This document shows, one piece after another, positions 8,831-18,184 of a DNA stretch of 30,667 bases. A model generated the notes under the pieces. It was not told the DNA's origin. It did not search any database and saw only the letters and a program-made list of their open reading frames with translations. The position numbers and the translations under genes are program-made. Numbering within the stretch: position 1 is the stretch's first letter; each line of letters begins with the position of its first letter. The stretch comes from CAZSSM01 sp964609385 (GTDB taxonomy: Bacteria > Planctomycetota > Planctomycetia > Isosphaerales > Isosphaeraceae): contig CAZSSM010000081.1 in NCBI GenBank assembly GCA_964609385.1, positions 1 through 30,667 of the forward strand, in the 5' to 3' direction.

Positions 8831-10906
8831 ATGCCGCTCGTACGGAACGACCGCTTCGGCGCCCCGCCTCGGCCCCCCCGGCGCGGCCTGACGTTGGTCG
8901 AAATGCTCGTGGTCGTTGGTCTGGTCGTCTTCCTGATGGCGATCGTCGCCACGATCTTCCAGGCAGCCACCCGCGCCCTCAATGCCGCCCAGGCCTTCGC
9001 CCAGATCGACGAGTCGCTGAAGCGGATCGAACTCGATCTGCGGACCGACCTGGAAGGTGTTACGGCCCGGATGACCCCGCCGCTGGACCCACAGGACAAC
9101 CTCGGCTACTTCGAGTACGGCGAGAACCAACCGGCCGACGCGCAGGGAGAGGACGTCGACGACTACCTGGCCTTCACGACCCGAGCGCCTGAGGAACGGC
9201 CCTTCATCGGCCGGATGCGCGTGGCCGACCCGACCGCCCCCGGCGGGTTCCGCGACATCACAATCACCAGCCAGGTGGCCGAGGTCATCTACTTCGTTCG
9301 CAATGGAAACCTCTACCGACGCGTCCTCCTGGTGGTCCCCGACCGCGCCGGGGCGGTGGTCGGGTCGCAATTCATCGGGCCCGGGGAGAGCTGGCTAGGT
9401 GTCAACGACATCTCGGCGCGGCCCAACGAAGACCCCCTCAATCTGGCCGGCTTCGTCCCGCCGCCAGTCCCCAACACACTCGGCGATCTAACCAACCGCC
9501 ACAACCGATTCGCCCGACCCCGTCACAGCGACATCCCGGTTCGGGGCGCCGGCGGCAGCCTGAACCGCGACCTCGCGAATATCAACGCGTTCTTCGACAG
9601 CAACGAATTGCTCACCCAAGGGGGCAGTAATGTCCGTTTTGGCGATGGACTGCCCGACTATCAGCCAATCCTCTACCCCGAGATCTTCAACAAGCAGCCC
9701 GGTTCGAGAGATCGGCTGACGACCCTAGATTCCATCAACGGCTATCCGCCCACCGCGCTCCGAAACACACAGGTGATGGCTTTTCCCTTCGTTTATCCTT
9801 ATGCTTATTCGAATGCGAATGTCTCTTCGGTGGTCTTGGGAGGGATCAACAACGGGGCGATCCGCCAACCGTTCCTCAATCAAAATGCCGACCCGTCAAC
9901 CCAGAACCAGAACCCGCTGCCGCGCGGCGGTGGGGACAGCCTGCCCCAACCCGGAGACAACTTCGTCCAGACCTACTGGGGCTTCCCGACGATGCAGGAG
10001 ACGAGCCACCCCAACTGGATCGATCCGCTCTTCGTGCCCTGGAACACGCCGGGCAACATTGTTCAAGCGTTGGGAATCCAGCCTCCAGATCCGAATGATC
10101 CGAACTTGATCGACCCGACAGTTAACCTACTGCCTCCGCAGCTGGATCAACCTTACTCCGATGGCTTCGGTTCCAACAGTTTCCTGTTTGCGGCCGATGC
10201 GCTCACCGATCTGCCCGTGACCGCTAATGGTTCCCTGCCGGTAGCCGGCGATCTGCTAGCCACGAACGTCCGGAGCTTCGACGTAAAGGCCTATGATCCC
10301 AACACGAAGGCCCTGTCGAGCCGGCTGAACTCATTGACGGGTGGCCCCTTCGCGCCAGCCTTCAGTGTGGCGCCGGACTACTACGACCTGGGCTACGCCG
10401 CCGATTCGATCGATGCGGCGCTCTTGAGCCTGGGGTTGACGGTCGACCCTGTGGGATTGGAAGCACTGTCCTTCGCGGCTCAAGAACAAGCATATCTCCT
10501 GAGTGACGTGATCACCTCGACCTTCGCCCATGAAGGCCGGATGCCGCCGCTGATCCGCGACTTCCGTGTCGACGCGCAGTTCCCGACCTTCGGGCGGTAC
10601 CGGTATCCCTCTCCCTCAACGTTCAATCAGTTCTTCCCGGCCAACAACATTGGCGACGACAGCCCCAATGTGATTCGCCTACGCCGCGTCTTCGATACGT
10701 GGTCGACGGATTACTCCGATCCTCAGGCGATCCCTCAGACCAGCTTCGTGTTCCGGCCGCCGTTCGTCCCACCGCGTTACCCGTCTTACCCGGCTCCATA
10801 CCCAGAGCCGCTGCGTGGGATCCAGATCCAAGTGCGCCTCAGCGATCCGCGCGAGGAGCGCATCAAGTCGTTGACGATCGTCCACGACTTCACCGACCGG
10901 CTCTAA
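8831..10906 (+). CDS. GspJ-like pseudopilin, very large (691 aa)
   Basis: A pseudopilin with processing site PRRG|LTLVEMLVVVGLVVFLMAIV (cleavage after Gly19, Glu24) and a following helix FQAATRALNAAQAFAQIDESLKRIELDLRTDLEGV. The pattern of a tip-type helix followed by an amphipathic stretch and a lone Asp/Glu-rich segment is what GspJ proteins show. Canonical GspJ is about 200 residues. The ectodomain is Pro/Asn/Asp-rich with runs such as PPDPNDPNLIDP, and the C-terminus reads RGIQIQVRLSDPREERIKSLTIVHDF, an amphipathic beta-strand-like ending that resembles the closing strand of GspJ. The ATG at 8831 is preceded by GGAGG ten bases upstream. The gap to the preceding gene is 173 bases and to gspK 232 bases, so it may be less tightly coupled than the G-H-I block. 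GspJ is the best call; PilW is the alternative name. Confidence 0.72.
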   Translation: MPLVRNDRFGAPPRPPRRGLTLVEMLVVVGLVVFLMAIVATIFQAATRALNAAQAFAQIDESLKRIELDLRTDLEGVTARMTPPLDPQDNLGYFEYGENQPADAQGEDVDDYLAFTTRAPEERPFIGRMRVADPTAPGGFRDITITSQVAEVIYFVRNGNLYRRVLLVVPDRAGAVVGSQFIGPGESWLGVNDISARPNEDPLNLAGFVPPPVPNTLGDLTNRHNRFARPRHSDIPVRGAGGSLNRDLANINAFFDSNELLTQGGSNVRFGDGLPDYQPILYPEIFNKQPGSRDRLTTLDSINGYPPTALRNTQVMAFPFVYPYAYSNANVSSVVLGGINNGAIRQPFLNQNADPSTQNQNPLPRGGGDSLPQPGDNFVQTYWGFPTMQETSHPNWIDPLFVPWNTPGNIVQALGIQPPDPNDPNLIDPTVNLLPPQLDQPYSDGFGSNSFLFAADALTDLPVTANGSLPVAGDLLATNVRSFDVKAYDPNTKALSSRLNSLTGGPFAPAFSVAPDYYDLGYAADSIDAALLSLGLTVDPVGLEALSFAAQEQAYLLSDVITSTFAHEGRMPPLIRDFRVDAQFPTFGRYRYPSPSTFNQFFPANNIGDDSPNVIRLRRVFDTWSTDYSDPQAIPQTSFVFRPPFVPPRYPSYPAPYPEPLRGIQIQVRLSDPREERIKSLTIVHDFTDRL

Positions 10907-10915
10907 GCCCGAACC

Positions 10916-10946
10916 ACGACGTCCGCCACCCTCTGTGGCGGGTCGT
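10916..10946 (+). other. Strong hairpin between gspJ-like and gspK-like genes
   Basis: Ten bases after the gspJ-like stop, ACGAC-GT-CCGCCAC can pair with GTGGCGG-GTCGT, giving twelve base pairs with a two-base bulge and a CCTCT loop. No U-tract follows, so it is not a standard intrinsic terminator. It could be an mRNA-stabilising 3' end, a processing site or a pause signal that sets the ratio between the J-like subunit and the giant K-like subunit. Confidence 0.55.
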
Positions 10947-11138
10947 CAGACCATCGACCGATTCACGCGACATTGTCCGATCTCCGACGTGTTGAGGGCT
11001 TGGGTCCTCGACGCTTGATGCTCCCACGAACCACCACGCGGCCCTCGTCCGTCCCGGCTTATTCGCAGACCGTCCCTTGAGGCGGTTCCAGAGTCGACCG
11101 ACCGGGCAGTCCGCGACCCCGAACTGAGGAACATCCCC

Positions 11139-14100
11139 ATGTACGTTGAACTGTCGCGGATGCGTCCCGACCCGGATGGGTCGCTCGCGCCGCCGCCATC
11201 CCGCCGTCGCGGTGTGGTCCTGATCGTCGTGTTGGCCGCGCTGGGGTTGCTGGCGTTGGTCGGCGTCTCCTTCACGATCTTCACCGGCCAGGTCCAGGAC
11301 GCCAGCCGCGCCTTCAGCGAGGCCGCCTCGGTGCCGCCCTTCGAAGAGATCATCGACTTCGGCATGGAGCAGTTGTTGGTCGATACCGACAACCAGCGCT
11401 CGGCGATCCGCGGCCATAGCCTGGTCCGGGACATGTACGGCGAAGACGCCGCCAACAACGGCTTCCTCGGCCAACGGCTCGACGGCCAGGGGTTGTTCAT
11501 CCAGGAGGTCTCTGATCCGACGCCCGTCCCGGGGATCGATCCCAACCGCCAATTCTTCGTGATCCTCACCAACATCCCCCGGACGATCGACTACGATCCG
11601 TTCGAGTTCGGTGGTTGGTTCATGGTCGTCGGGCCCCAAGATGTGACCGGCAGCGTCCCAAACTTCGGTCGCGAACTCGTCAATCCCCGACAGAGCTTCG
11701 AGGTCATCCTCCACGATAAGACGGCGGGAACCTACAACCTCACAAGTAACAACGCGGACGACTTTCACAAACTGATCGTGGAAGACACCCTGATCATCGA
11801 AGCCGTCGATCGTCGGCTCGACGTTGACTTGGTCGACCATTTGGCTGGAGGCGGTGTCGCCCCATCATTCCAAGCAGTCTCGACCCCGCTGACTGATTAT
11901 GGCCTAGGGGTCCCGTTCGTCCTCGACAGCCGGTTCCGGAACTCTTTCAACGGGCCGGGCATGGATGCGATGGACTATCGGATCGGTGCTTTACAGAACA
12001 CAAGTGCGCGGTACGCCAACTTCCGTTGGAGCCCGGAGGTGGTCGCGACGGGAGGGATCCCCAGTCTCGATGAGGACTACGACGCCTGCGACCTGGAGAA
12101 CTGGTTTCTGGCCTTGCAGAGCGCTGATGGGAACGTCGTCATTCCGTCGTTCCACCGGCCCGGTATCCTGACCGAGCCGGACTGGCTGGCGGGCCTCGAG
12201 TCCTTCCAAACGCCCACCGACTACGAGTTCACCCGCGCCAAGTTCATGCGGCCCCGCGCTGCCGACGGGCATGACGCGACCGCCTTCCCACCCCTGCTGC
12301 CCGACGCGACCGGCCGGGTCGACTACGACGTCGATAACGACGGTGACGGCATCACCGACGCGGTCTGGGTCGACCTGGGCTACCCGGTCAGCACCGACCC
12401 CTCAGGCAGGCTCTACAAACCGCTGTTCGCCTTCACCGTCATCGGGCTCAACGGCCGGTTCCCGCTCAACACCGCCGGCAACATGCAGGCGCGCGACTAC
12501 GACTCCACCGGAATCCCAGGCGCCCCACAGTACAACGGATCGTTTGAATATTATCACACTTCCCACCTTGGCCACTCGTCGAACGAGGTCAACCCGACCT
12601 ATGCGTTCCGAAACGACGTCCAGGCTTTCTCGGCAGGGCTCTTGCCAGACTACGACTCGCTCCGCGACGCCTCGAACGCCGAGATGGCGAAGCTGTTGCG
12701 TGGTGACGTATTGCCCGACCCTACCAACGGCGAGCCCGTAGCGATCGAGGGGCGTTGGGGTGAGCCCGGCCCGCTCTTATTGGCTTTCCAGGAGCAGGCC
12801 AATCTACCAGCCGGCGCATTCGAGTCGTTCACACCCCGGGCCGGCGTGACCCTGGACCAAATCCTTGTTAACCGCTTCCTCAACGGTGTGACTTCCGCCA
12901 TCTCGAATGATCCCGCCGACGACGACTTCGCCGCCACCGAGTTTCCGCAAGGGTTGACTAATTCCCGCGAGTTTTTCGAAATTCGGGACGGTAGCGGGGC
13001 TTTGTTGTTCCCGATCGAGCGGCATCGCTACTACAACTGGCCGATCGACCCGACCGGGATCGGCCGCAAGGTGGCGCGTCGGACCCAGCCGGGCAACTTG
13101 CTCGACGACGGCAACGGGTTCGACGGCTTCGGCCGCGTCGACCACTTCTTCTACGAGCGTCCCGTCGGTCTACCGCAGGGGTTTACTCCGCTAAACTCGG
13201 TCGGTAATCCTGGCCATCTCCGATGGCCTTTGATTGATCCTTGGCGGACTGGGATTGTTGTGGGTAATCTACCTCCTCAAACTCTCCCGATCGGTGATTT
13301 CATCGCCCGCAGCATCAACAAGTTCCATGGCCTCGGCGCCGTGCTGTTCCCGCAGCAGAGCGGTTCACTACGCGAAGTGATTCCACCGCCGATGTCTGCT
13401 CCTGACTTCAACGTGGTCCCGTTCACGCCGTTTGCGGCACGACCGTTCGACTTCGATAACGTTGTCATAGGGGGTAGCTTAGATGGCCGGGACGTCGTGC
13501 CCACGCTTGATTACAGCGAGGCGTCGATGACCTACGGCTACGATAGGACCGGCTATGCCGGGATCGGCGACGTCACGACGAACCCTCGGGTGGCCAACAA
13601 CTTCCCCTTCGGCGCCCCCAGCCTCAACGCCGCCCACGAGATGAACCTGTATGAGGACCTGGGCTTGGACGCCCCCTTCGGCCCGGCCGACCTGGAGTTC
13701 CTGCTCCGCTTCAGCGACATCGATGGCCCCGAACTCCAGTCGCGGCTCCGGGATCTCGGGGCGAACACGTTCGTCAACGGGACGATCAACGCGCCGGCGT
13801 TCGACCAAGCCGCCGCTCGCAAGATGCGGAAGCTCTTCAGCCACGAGACCTGGGACCTCAACACCTACGCGTTGGCGCCCGATAACGTCGTCGATCCGAC
13901 GTCGCCCGCTCTCGCCGCGAAGTTCGGCACCAACTCGCACAACGCGCCCGGCGACTACGACGGGGCGCGGCTCAACAAGAACTATGCTGAGAGATACAAC
14001 GCGCCGTACGCGATCCCGCCCTTGTTGCATGGCGGGCAGCGGTTGAACCTCAACTTCCCGCTACCGCCCTCGTTCGATCCCGACGATCCGATCCGGAATC

Positions 14101-17100
14101 TCTGGGTCCGCAACGCTATCAACGCCCTCCGCCTAGCCGTGCCGCCGGAGTCGATCGATCACCCCGAAGAGTTCGCCCAGTTCTGCCAGTTCATGATCAA
14201 CATCGTCGACTTCCGCGACCCCGATGATGTGATGACCCGGTTCGTCAATCCATATCTCCGTCATGTACCGGCGATCCGATACGATCAGGGTGGCATTACT
14301 TATGTGCGTCCGCCCAGTGTTATCTTCAGTGACACCTTCTACACTGCGGCCTTCGCAGGCTCCAATCAGGTGGACGCCGGCACCGTGTTGTTCGCTGCGC
14401 AACTAGCCCAGATCGAAAATGAAACTGGTGTCACGTTGACGCTCGCCGATACAGAACCGCTGGTACAGTACGGCATGGAATACCAGCCGGTGGCGATCAA
14501 CGAGGTGCTCAGCTTCGCCTTCCCAACTGAGACCGCAGCGGAGGGGCAGCGTACCAGACCTCGGCTCTACATCGAATTGGCGAACATGCTCACCCAAGGA
14601 GATGACGAGGCCTCGGACCAACTCGACCTGGCCAACTGGGATCTGGTCATCCTGCCCGACGACCCCCTGGCTCAACGGGCTGATTACGATCAGAATTCGG
14701 GTTTCAATCCTATTGCCTTTGGTCGACCCGACCCGATTACCGGTCAGCTACCCCGGGGTTTCGATGCGATCGGAGGCCCGGGCGCCGCATTCGACATGAA
14801 CCAACTCCGCACCAACTCGCCTGGAGGTATGTTCTTCTTCCAAACGCCCATTGGTGGAGATCGTTCCAATCCTTCTCTGGGCCTGAGCGACCCGATTGAT
14901 GGACTCGACCCCGACTACGAGAATAACGTCAACGCAAACCTCGACGACAACCTCGTCGTTCTGACGACGGCATATGGATCAGGGTCGGACCAGGATATCG
15001 TCACCGAACTGGAACTCGAAATCATGCCGGGCATGGAACCTGATGACAATGATTTCGACCAATTCGATCAGAACGACTTAAGCGACTTAACAGACAATGG
15101 CTACCAGTTCATCTTACCCAATGACTTCTTCCCAGAAACTCAACCTGATATCAATAACATGTATGATCCGGCGTTCAGCCAGACACCCTCCAACCCGCAA
15201 CCAACTGCTCCCTATGGGTCGCGCTATTACTGGCTCTACTTGCGGCGTCCGATCAATCCCAACGACCCTAACTCGGAAATGGTTGTTGTCGACTCGATGA
15301 GGTTTCCCTTCATTATCAATGACGCTGAAGTCACTCGATCCACCAATCGTGTCAACAATCCTAACAATCCACCTGAATATGACATCGTCACTTCTGGTGG
15401 CACAAGAAACATTTACTCAGTACAACGGATGCAACCCTACCGTGGGGGCCAAGCTGTCCCGCTAGCAATTGCTCCTCTTCCACCGAACCCATCTAACCTT
15501 GACCAATTAGTTGAATATCAACTTGACACACGATACGGATACGAAGAGCAAATCGATGCAACGGAATTGGTCGACGACGATGACGTCTACCTACTGAATT
15601 ACTCCGAACCCATTCCGTTCCCGGTCACGAACCCGGATCCGAACACAGATCTTCCGATCACGCGTAACCGTTTCCGAGCCGGCAGTCCCACGTTTGTCCG
15701 CAAGCGTACGGACGACACCGAAGTTTACGATGGCGGAATCGATGAAGCTGGCACAAATGGCAACTTTAATGCGGACGCGACATCGACCGCTCCGGGCTTC
15801 AGACCGGAGGGCGACAGCGACGTTCGACACACCCTGGGTCGTTACGGCCGCAACGGGGAACGTGATCGACGCTGGGCCCCGTTCGTCTTCTTCGATCGCG
15901 ACTTCATGAGCGTCATCGAACTGCTCTATGTTCCGGTGACGCCGCCAGGCCTATTTACCAAACAGTTCGTCTGTAATCCGACGCCGCTTCGAACACCTCT
16001 GCTCGCTTACCTCGATGACGTAGATGGCAATGGCGACGGCCAGGACGACCTTTATGGCGATCTGCTCGACGACAGCTTTGATGATCCCAATCTCCTCGTC
16101 TTGGATCCTCTCAACCCCGTTACAACGGATCCGTCCAATCCCCTTCCATCTATGGACCGCAATCAACGACTGACTGATCTCGATGAACTGCGGTTCCCCT
16201 ACCGCCGGCCACCTAACCTGCGACCGGATGGGCTCAATGACGGCATCACGCTGCTGGATAACGACATGCGTCTGCCGTATACCGACGGGATTGACCGTCG
16301 GCCGGTCGCCCCGACGTTCCCCTACATGGCCGTGAACAAGATGCTCCACATGCCGTTCTATGATGACCTGCCCACGGTCTTCAACGGTACTGGGGTGGCG
16401 GTCAACGGTGGCCCGTCCAGCACCGGCTGGTATCGGATCCTGGAGCTGCTCGAGGTGCCCAGCCCGGCCAACGGCGCCATCGGGCCGGTCGCCGACGGCG
16501 TCAACTTCGACTGGTTCCGGCAGCGGAGACGGCCCGGCCAAATCAACATCAACCTGATCATCGACGAGGAGGTCTTCTACGGCGTCCTCGACGATGAGCT
16601 GCGGCTCAACCGGATCCCGGTCGTGCCCGATAACGCCGGCGCGCCCAACCCGACCGTGATCCCGCCACGGGTCGTTACCCTGCTCAACGCCAACGGCTAC
16701 CCGGTCCTCGACCCCAACGCCAACAAGATTGGCTACTACTCGATGGCCAACAATTTGACCGGGTTCCTCAAGAACAACCCGATCGCCGGAGTAGGCGTCT
16801 ATGGAGGGATGTCGCAGGCCTTCAGCGATTTCCTCAAGCTGCGTCACGGCGGTTCCGGCTTCATGTTCGGCTTCGGCACCCAAACGCCGCAGGCCTCGAC
16901 GGCGTTGCTCCTCGGCGACCCCGCCTGGAACGCCCAGCTCGGTCTTCCACGCGAGCGGCCGTTCCGCTCGCTCTCGTATCCCGACATCAACGACACGATC
17001 CTACGGCCAGCGCTGTTGCCGCCGCCGGTGGCTGATACGACTTTGCCCGATCCTTACTTCAATGATTTGGGAATCTTCAACCTGGTCAGCAGCGGCGGCG

Positions 17101-17897
17101 AGATCGATGGCCGAGGCGCGGCGATCGCCGCGTTCGATCGCGGGAGGGTTAACCCGGTTTGGGGCGTGGCGGTCTCGGGTCAGCCGCCGTCGAGCCCGCC
17201 GCGACGGCTCCTCCAACTGCCCGACTCGGCACGTGGCCTGGCGTTCGATGCGGCGAATAACCAACAGGTCGTTGAGGTCTCACCTTCGGCGGTCAGCGAG
17301 GACTTCAACGTCAATGGCCCGTTGATCCCTCATCTCAACACGATCGGGACGATCGTAACCACGGAACCCGGCGCAGCCGTGGGCGGGTCTGACGTCCGCG
17401 CCGTGCCCGACCTCGCAGCCCGGCCCGATGACCCGAGTCCGGGATCTCTCGTGAACGAGCTGATCGAGTTCGACCCGGCGGTCACCGGCGCCCAGCAAGC
17501 CACAGCTCGATTGGGTGGCCAGAGCGGAGGCTTGCTCAGCGACGGCGTGGACCGTCGACGTCACCCGTACTACCGCTATGATTGGCTCCAGAAGCTGGAG
17601 AACCTCACGACTGTCCGGACGATGCAGTTCGCCGTCTGGGTGACCGTCGGCTTCTTTGAGGTCGTTCAGCCAGCCAACCCGAACAGCACGTCGCTCTACC
17701 GCGTGGTCGACCCCATCACCGGCGCGATCGGCCCCAACGAGGACATCCTCGGACCCGAACTCGGCTTGGCCGATGGGTCCAACCGTCGCTACCGTTCGTT
17801 CTTCATCGTGGATCGCTCATTGGCCCCCGGCTTCGGGAACCCAACCCAGCCGATCAACTTCCGTGACCTGATCGTCTACAGCCGTCGGATCGAGTAA
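11139..17897 (+). CDS. gspK: Giant GspK-like minor pseudopilin (2252 aa)
   Basis: The N-terminus SRRRG|VVLIVVLAALGLLALVGVSF (around residues 22-44) is a pseudopilin signal without Glu at +5, as in GspK. GspK-like anchors are visible: GLNGRFPLNTAGN near 436-448 and GQININL near 1800-1806. In canonical GspK (about 320 residues) comparable elements lie within some 150 residues; here about 1350 residues intervene. Residues 397-407 (DVDNDGDGITD) and 1626-1637 (DDVDGNGDGQDD) are acidic DxDxDG loops. Residues about 1118-1175, with VAINEV, then YIELAN and LDLANWDLVI, resemble the start of a lamin-tail-type fold, and VVVDSMRF near 1385 could be its end. The segment between them is Asp/Asn-rich and low in GC. 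The ATG has GAGGA eight bases upstream. It is probably the tip subunit of the pseudopilus, exposed on the periplasmic or outer side. The pseudopilin call is firm; internal domains are inference. Confidence 0.72.
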   Translation: MYVELSRMRPDPDGSLAPPPSRRRGVVLIVVLAALGLLALVGVSFTIFTGQVQDASRAFSEAASVPPFEEIIDFGMEQLLVDTDNQRSAIRGHSLVRDMYGEDAANNGFLGQRLDGQGLFIQEVSDPTPVPGIDPNRQFFVILTNIPRTIDYDPFEFGGWFMVVGPQDVTGSVPNFGRELVNPRQSFEVILHDKTAGTYNLTSNNADDFHKLIVEDTLIIEAVDRRLDVDLVDHLAGGGVAPSFQAVSTPLTDYGLGVPFVLDSRFRNSFNGPGMDAMDYRIGALQNTSARYANFRWSPEVVATGGIPSLDEDYDACDLENWFLALQSADGNVVIPSFHRPGILTEPDWLAGLESFQTPTDYEFTRAKFMRPRAADGHDATAFPPLLPDATGRVDYDVDNDGDGITDAVWVDLGYPVSTDPSGRLYKPLFAFTVIGLNGRFPLNTAGNMQARDYDSTGIPGAPQYNGSFEYYHTSHLGHSSNEVNPTYAFRNDVQAFSAGLLPDYDSLRDASNAEMAKLLRGDVLPDPTNGEPVAIEGRWGEPGPLLLAFQEQANLPAGAFESFTPRAGVTLDQILVNRFLNGVTSAISNDPADDDFAATEFPQGLTNSREFFEIRDGSGALLFPIERHRYYNWPIDPTGIGRKVARRTQPGNLLDDGNGFDGFGRVDHFFYERPVGLPQGFTPLNSVGNPGHLRWPLIDPWRTGIVVGNLPPQTLPIGDFIARSINKFHGLGAVLFPQQSGSLREVIPPPMSAPDFNVVPFTPFAARPFDFDNVVIGGSLDGRDVVPTLDYSEASMTYGYDRTGYAGIGDVTTNPRVANNFPFGAPSLNAAHEMNLYEDLGLDAPFGPADLEFLLRFSDIDGPELQSRLRDLGANTFVNGTINAPAFDQAAARKMRKLFSHETWDLNTYALAPDNVVDPTSPALAAKFGTNSHNAPGDYDGARLNKNYAERYNAPYAIPPLLHGGQRLNLNFPLPPSFDPDDPIRNLWVRNAINALRLAVPPESIDHPEEFAQFCQFMINIVDFRDPDDVMTRFVNPYLRHVPAIRYDQGGITYVRPPSVIFSDTFYTAAFAGSNQVDAGTVLFAAQLAQIENETGVTLTLADTEPLVQYGMEYQPVAINEVLSFAFPTETAAEGQRTRPRLYIELANMLTQGDDEASDQLDLANWDLVILPDDPLAQRADYDQNSGFNPIAFGRPDPITGQLPRGFDAIGGPGAAFDMNQLRTNSPGGMFFFQTPIGGDRSNPSLGLSDPIDGLDPDYENNVNANLDDNLVVLTTAYGSGSDQDIVTELELEIMPGMEPDDNDFDQFDQNDLSDLTDNGYQFILPNDFFPETQPDINNMYDPAFSQTPSNPQPTAPYGSRYYWLYLRRPINPNDPNSEMVVVDSMRFPFIINDAEVTRSTNRVNNPNNPPEYDIVTSGGTRNIYSVQRMQPYRGGQAVPLAIAPLPPNPSNLDQLVEYQLDTRYGYEEQIDATELVDDDDVYLLNYSEPIPFPVTNPDPNTDLPITRNRFRAGSPTFVRKRTDDTEVYDGGIDEAGTNGNFNADATSTAPGFRPEGDSDVRHTLGRYGRNGERDRRWAPFVFFDRDFMSVIELLYVPVTPPGLFTKQFVCNPTPLRTPLLAYLDDVDGNGDGQDDLYGDLLDDSFDDPNLLVLDPLNPVTTDPSNPLPSMDRNQRLTDLDELRFPYRRPPNLRPDGLNDGITLLDNDMRLPYTDGIDRRPVAPTFPYMAVNKMLHMPFYDDLPTVFNGTGVAVNGGPSSTGWYRILELLEVPSPANGAIGPVADGVNFDWFRQRRRPGQININLIIDEEVFYGVLDDELRLNRIPVVPDNAGAPNPTVIPPRVVTLLNANGYPVLDPNANKIGYYSMANNLTGFLKNNPIAGVGVYGGMSQAFSDFLKLRHGGSGFMFGFGTQTPQASTALLLGDPAWNAQLGLPRERPFRSLSYPDINDTILRPALLPPPVADTTLPDPYFNDLGIFNLVSSGGEIDGRGAAIAAFDRGRVNPVWGVAVSGQPPSSPPRRLLQLPDSARGLAFDAANNQQVVEVSPSAVSEDFNVNGPLIPHLNTIGTIVTTEPGAAVGGSDVRAVPDLAARPDDPSPGSLVNELIEFDPAVTGAQQATARLGGQSGGLLSDGVDRRRHPYYRYDWLQKLENLTTVRTMQFAVWVTVGFFEVVQPANPNSTSLYRVVDPITGAIGPNEDILGPELGLADGSNRRYRSFFIVDRSLAPGFGNPTQPINFRDLIVYSRRIE

Positions 17898-18031
17898 ATC
17901 GGACCGGCCGGCCATCCGAGACCCGGCCCGTCCATTCGGGAATTCGACGCCCGTTCGTCGCGTTCCCCTGGACGGGCCCGCTTCGTCCGTTGCTCCAGCG
18001 CCCCGACGTCCCGCACGTCGCCGTCCGATCC

Positions 18032-18049
18032 CGGATCGCCTGCGATCCG
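18032..18049 (+). other. Small inverted repeat upstream of the DUF1559 gene
   Basis: CGGATCGC (18032-18039) and GCGATCCG (18042-18049) form a perfect eight-base inverted repeat with a two-base spacer, in the 287-base gap between gspK-like and the DUF1559 gene. There is no U-tract. It may be a protein-binding site or an mRNA hairpin; nothing else in the gap is recognisable apart from the ribosome-binding site of the next gene. Confidence 0.35.
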
Positions 18050-18184
18050 CCCCCGAGCCCGTCGCCGAACCCTTCGCGCCTCGACACACCCGCGCGGGTC
18101 GCTGTCCGGGACTCGTCGGCGGTCGAGACCGCGAACCGCAGCCGACGCCACGACCGTTCATCCCGTCACTTAGGAGAGACATCG

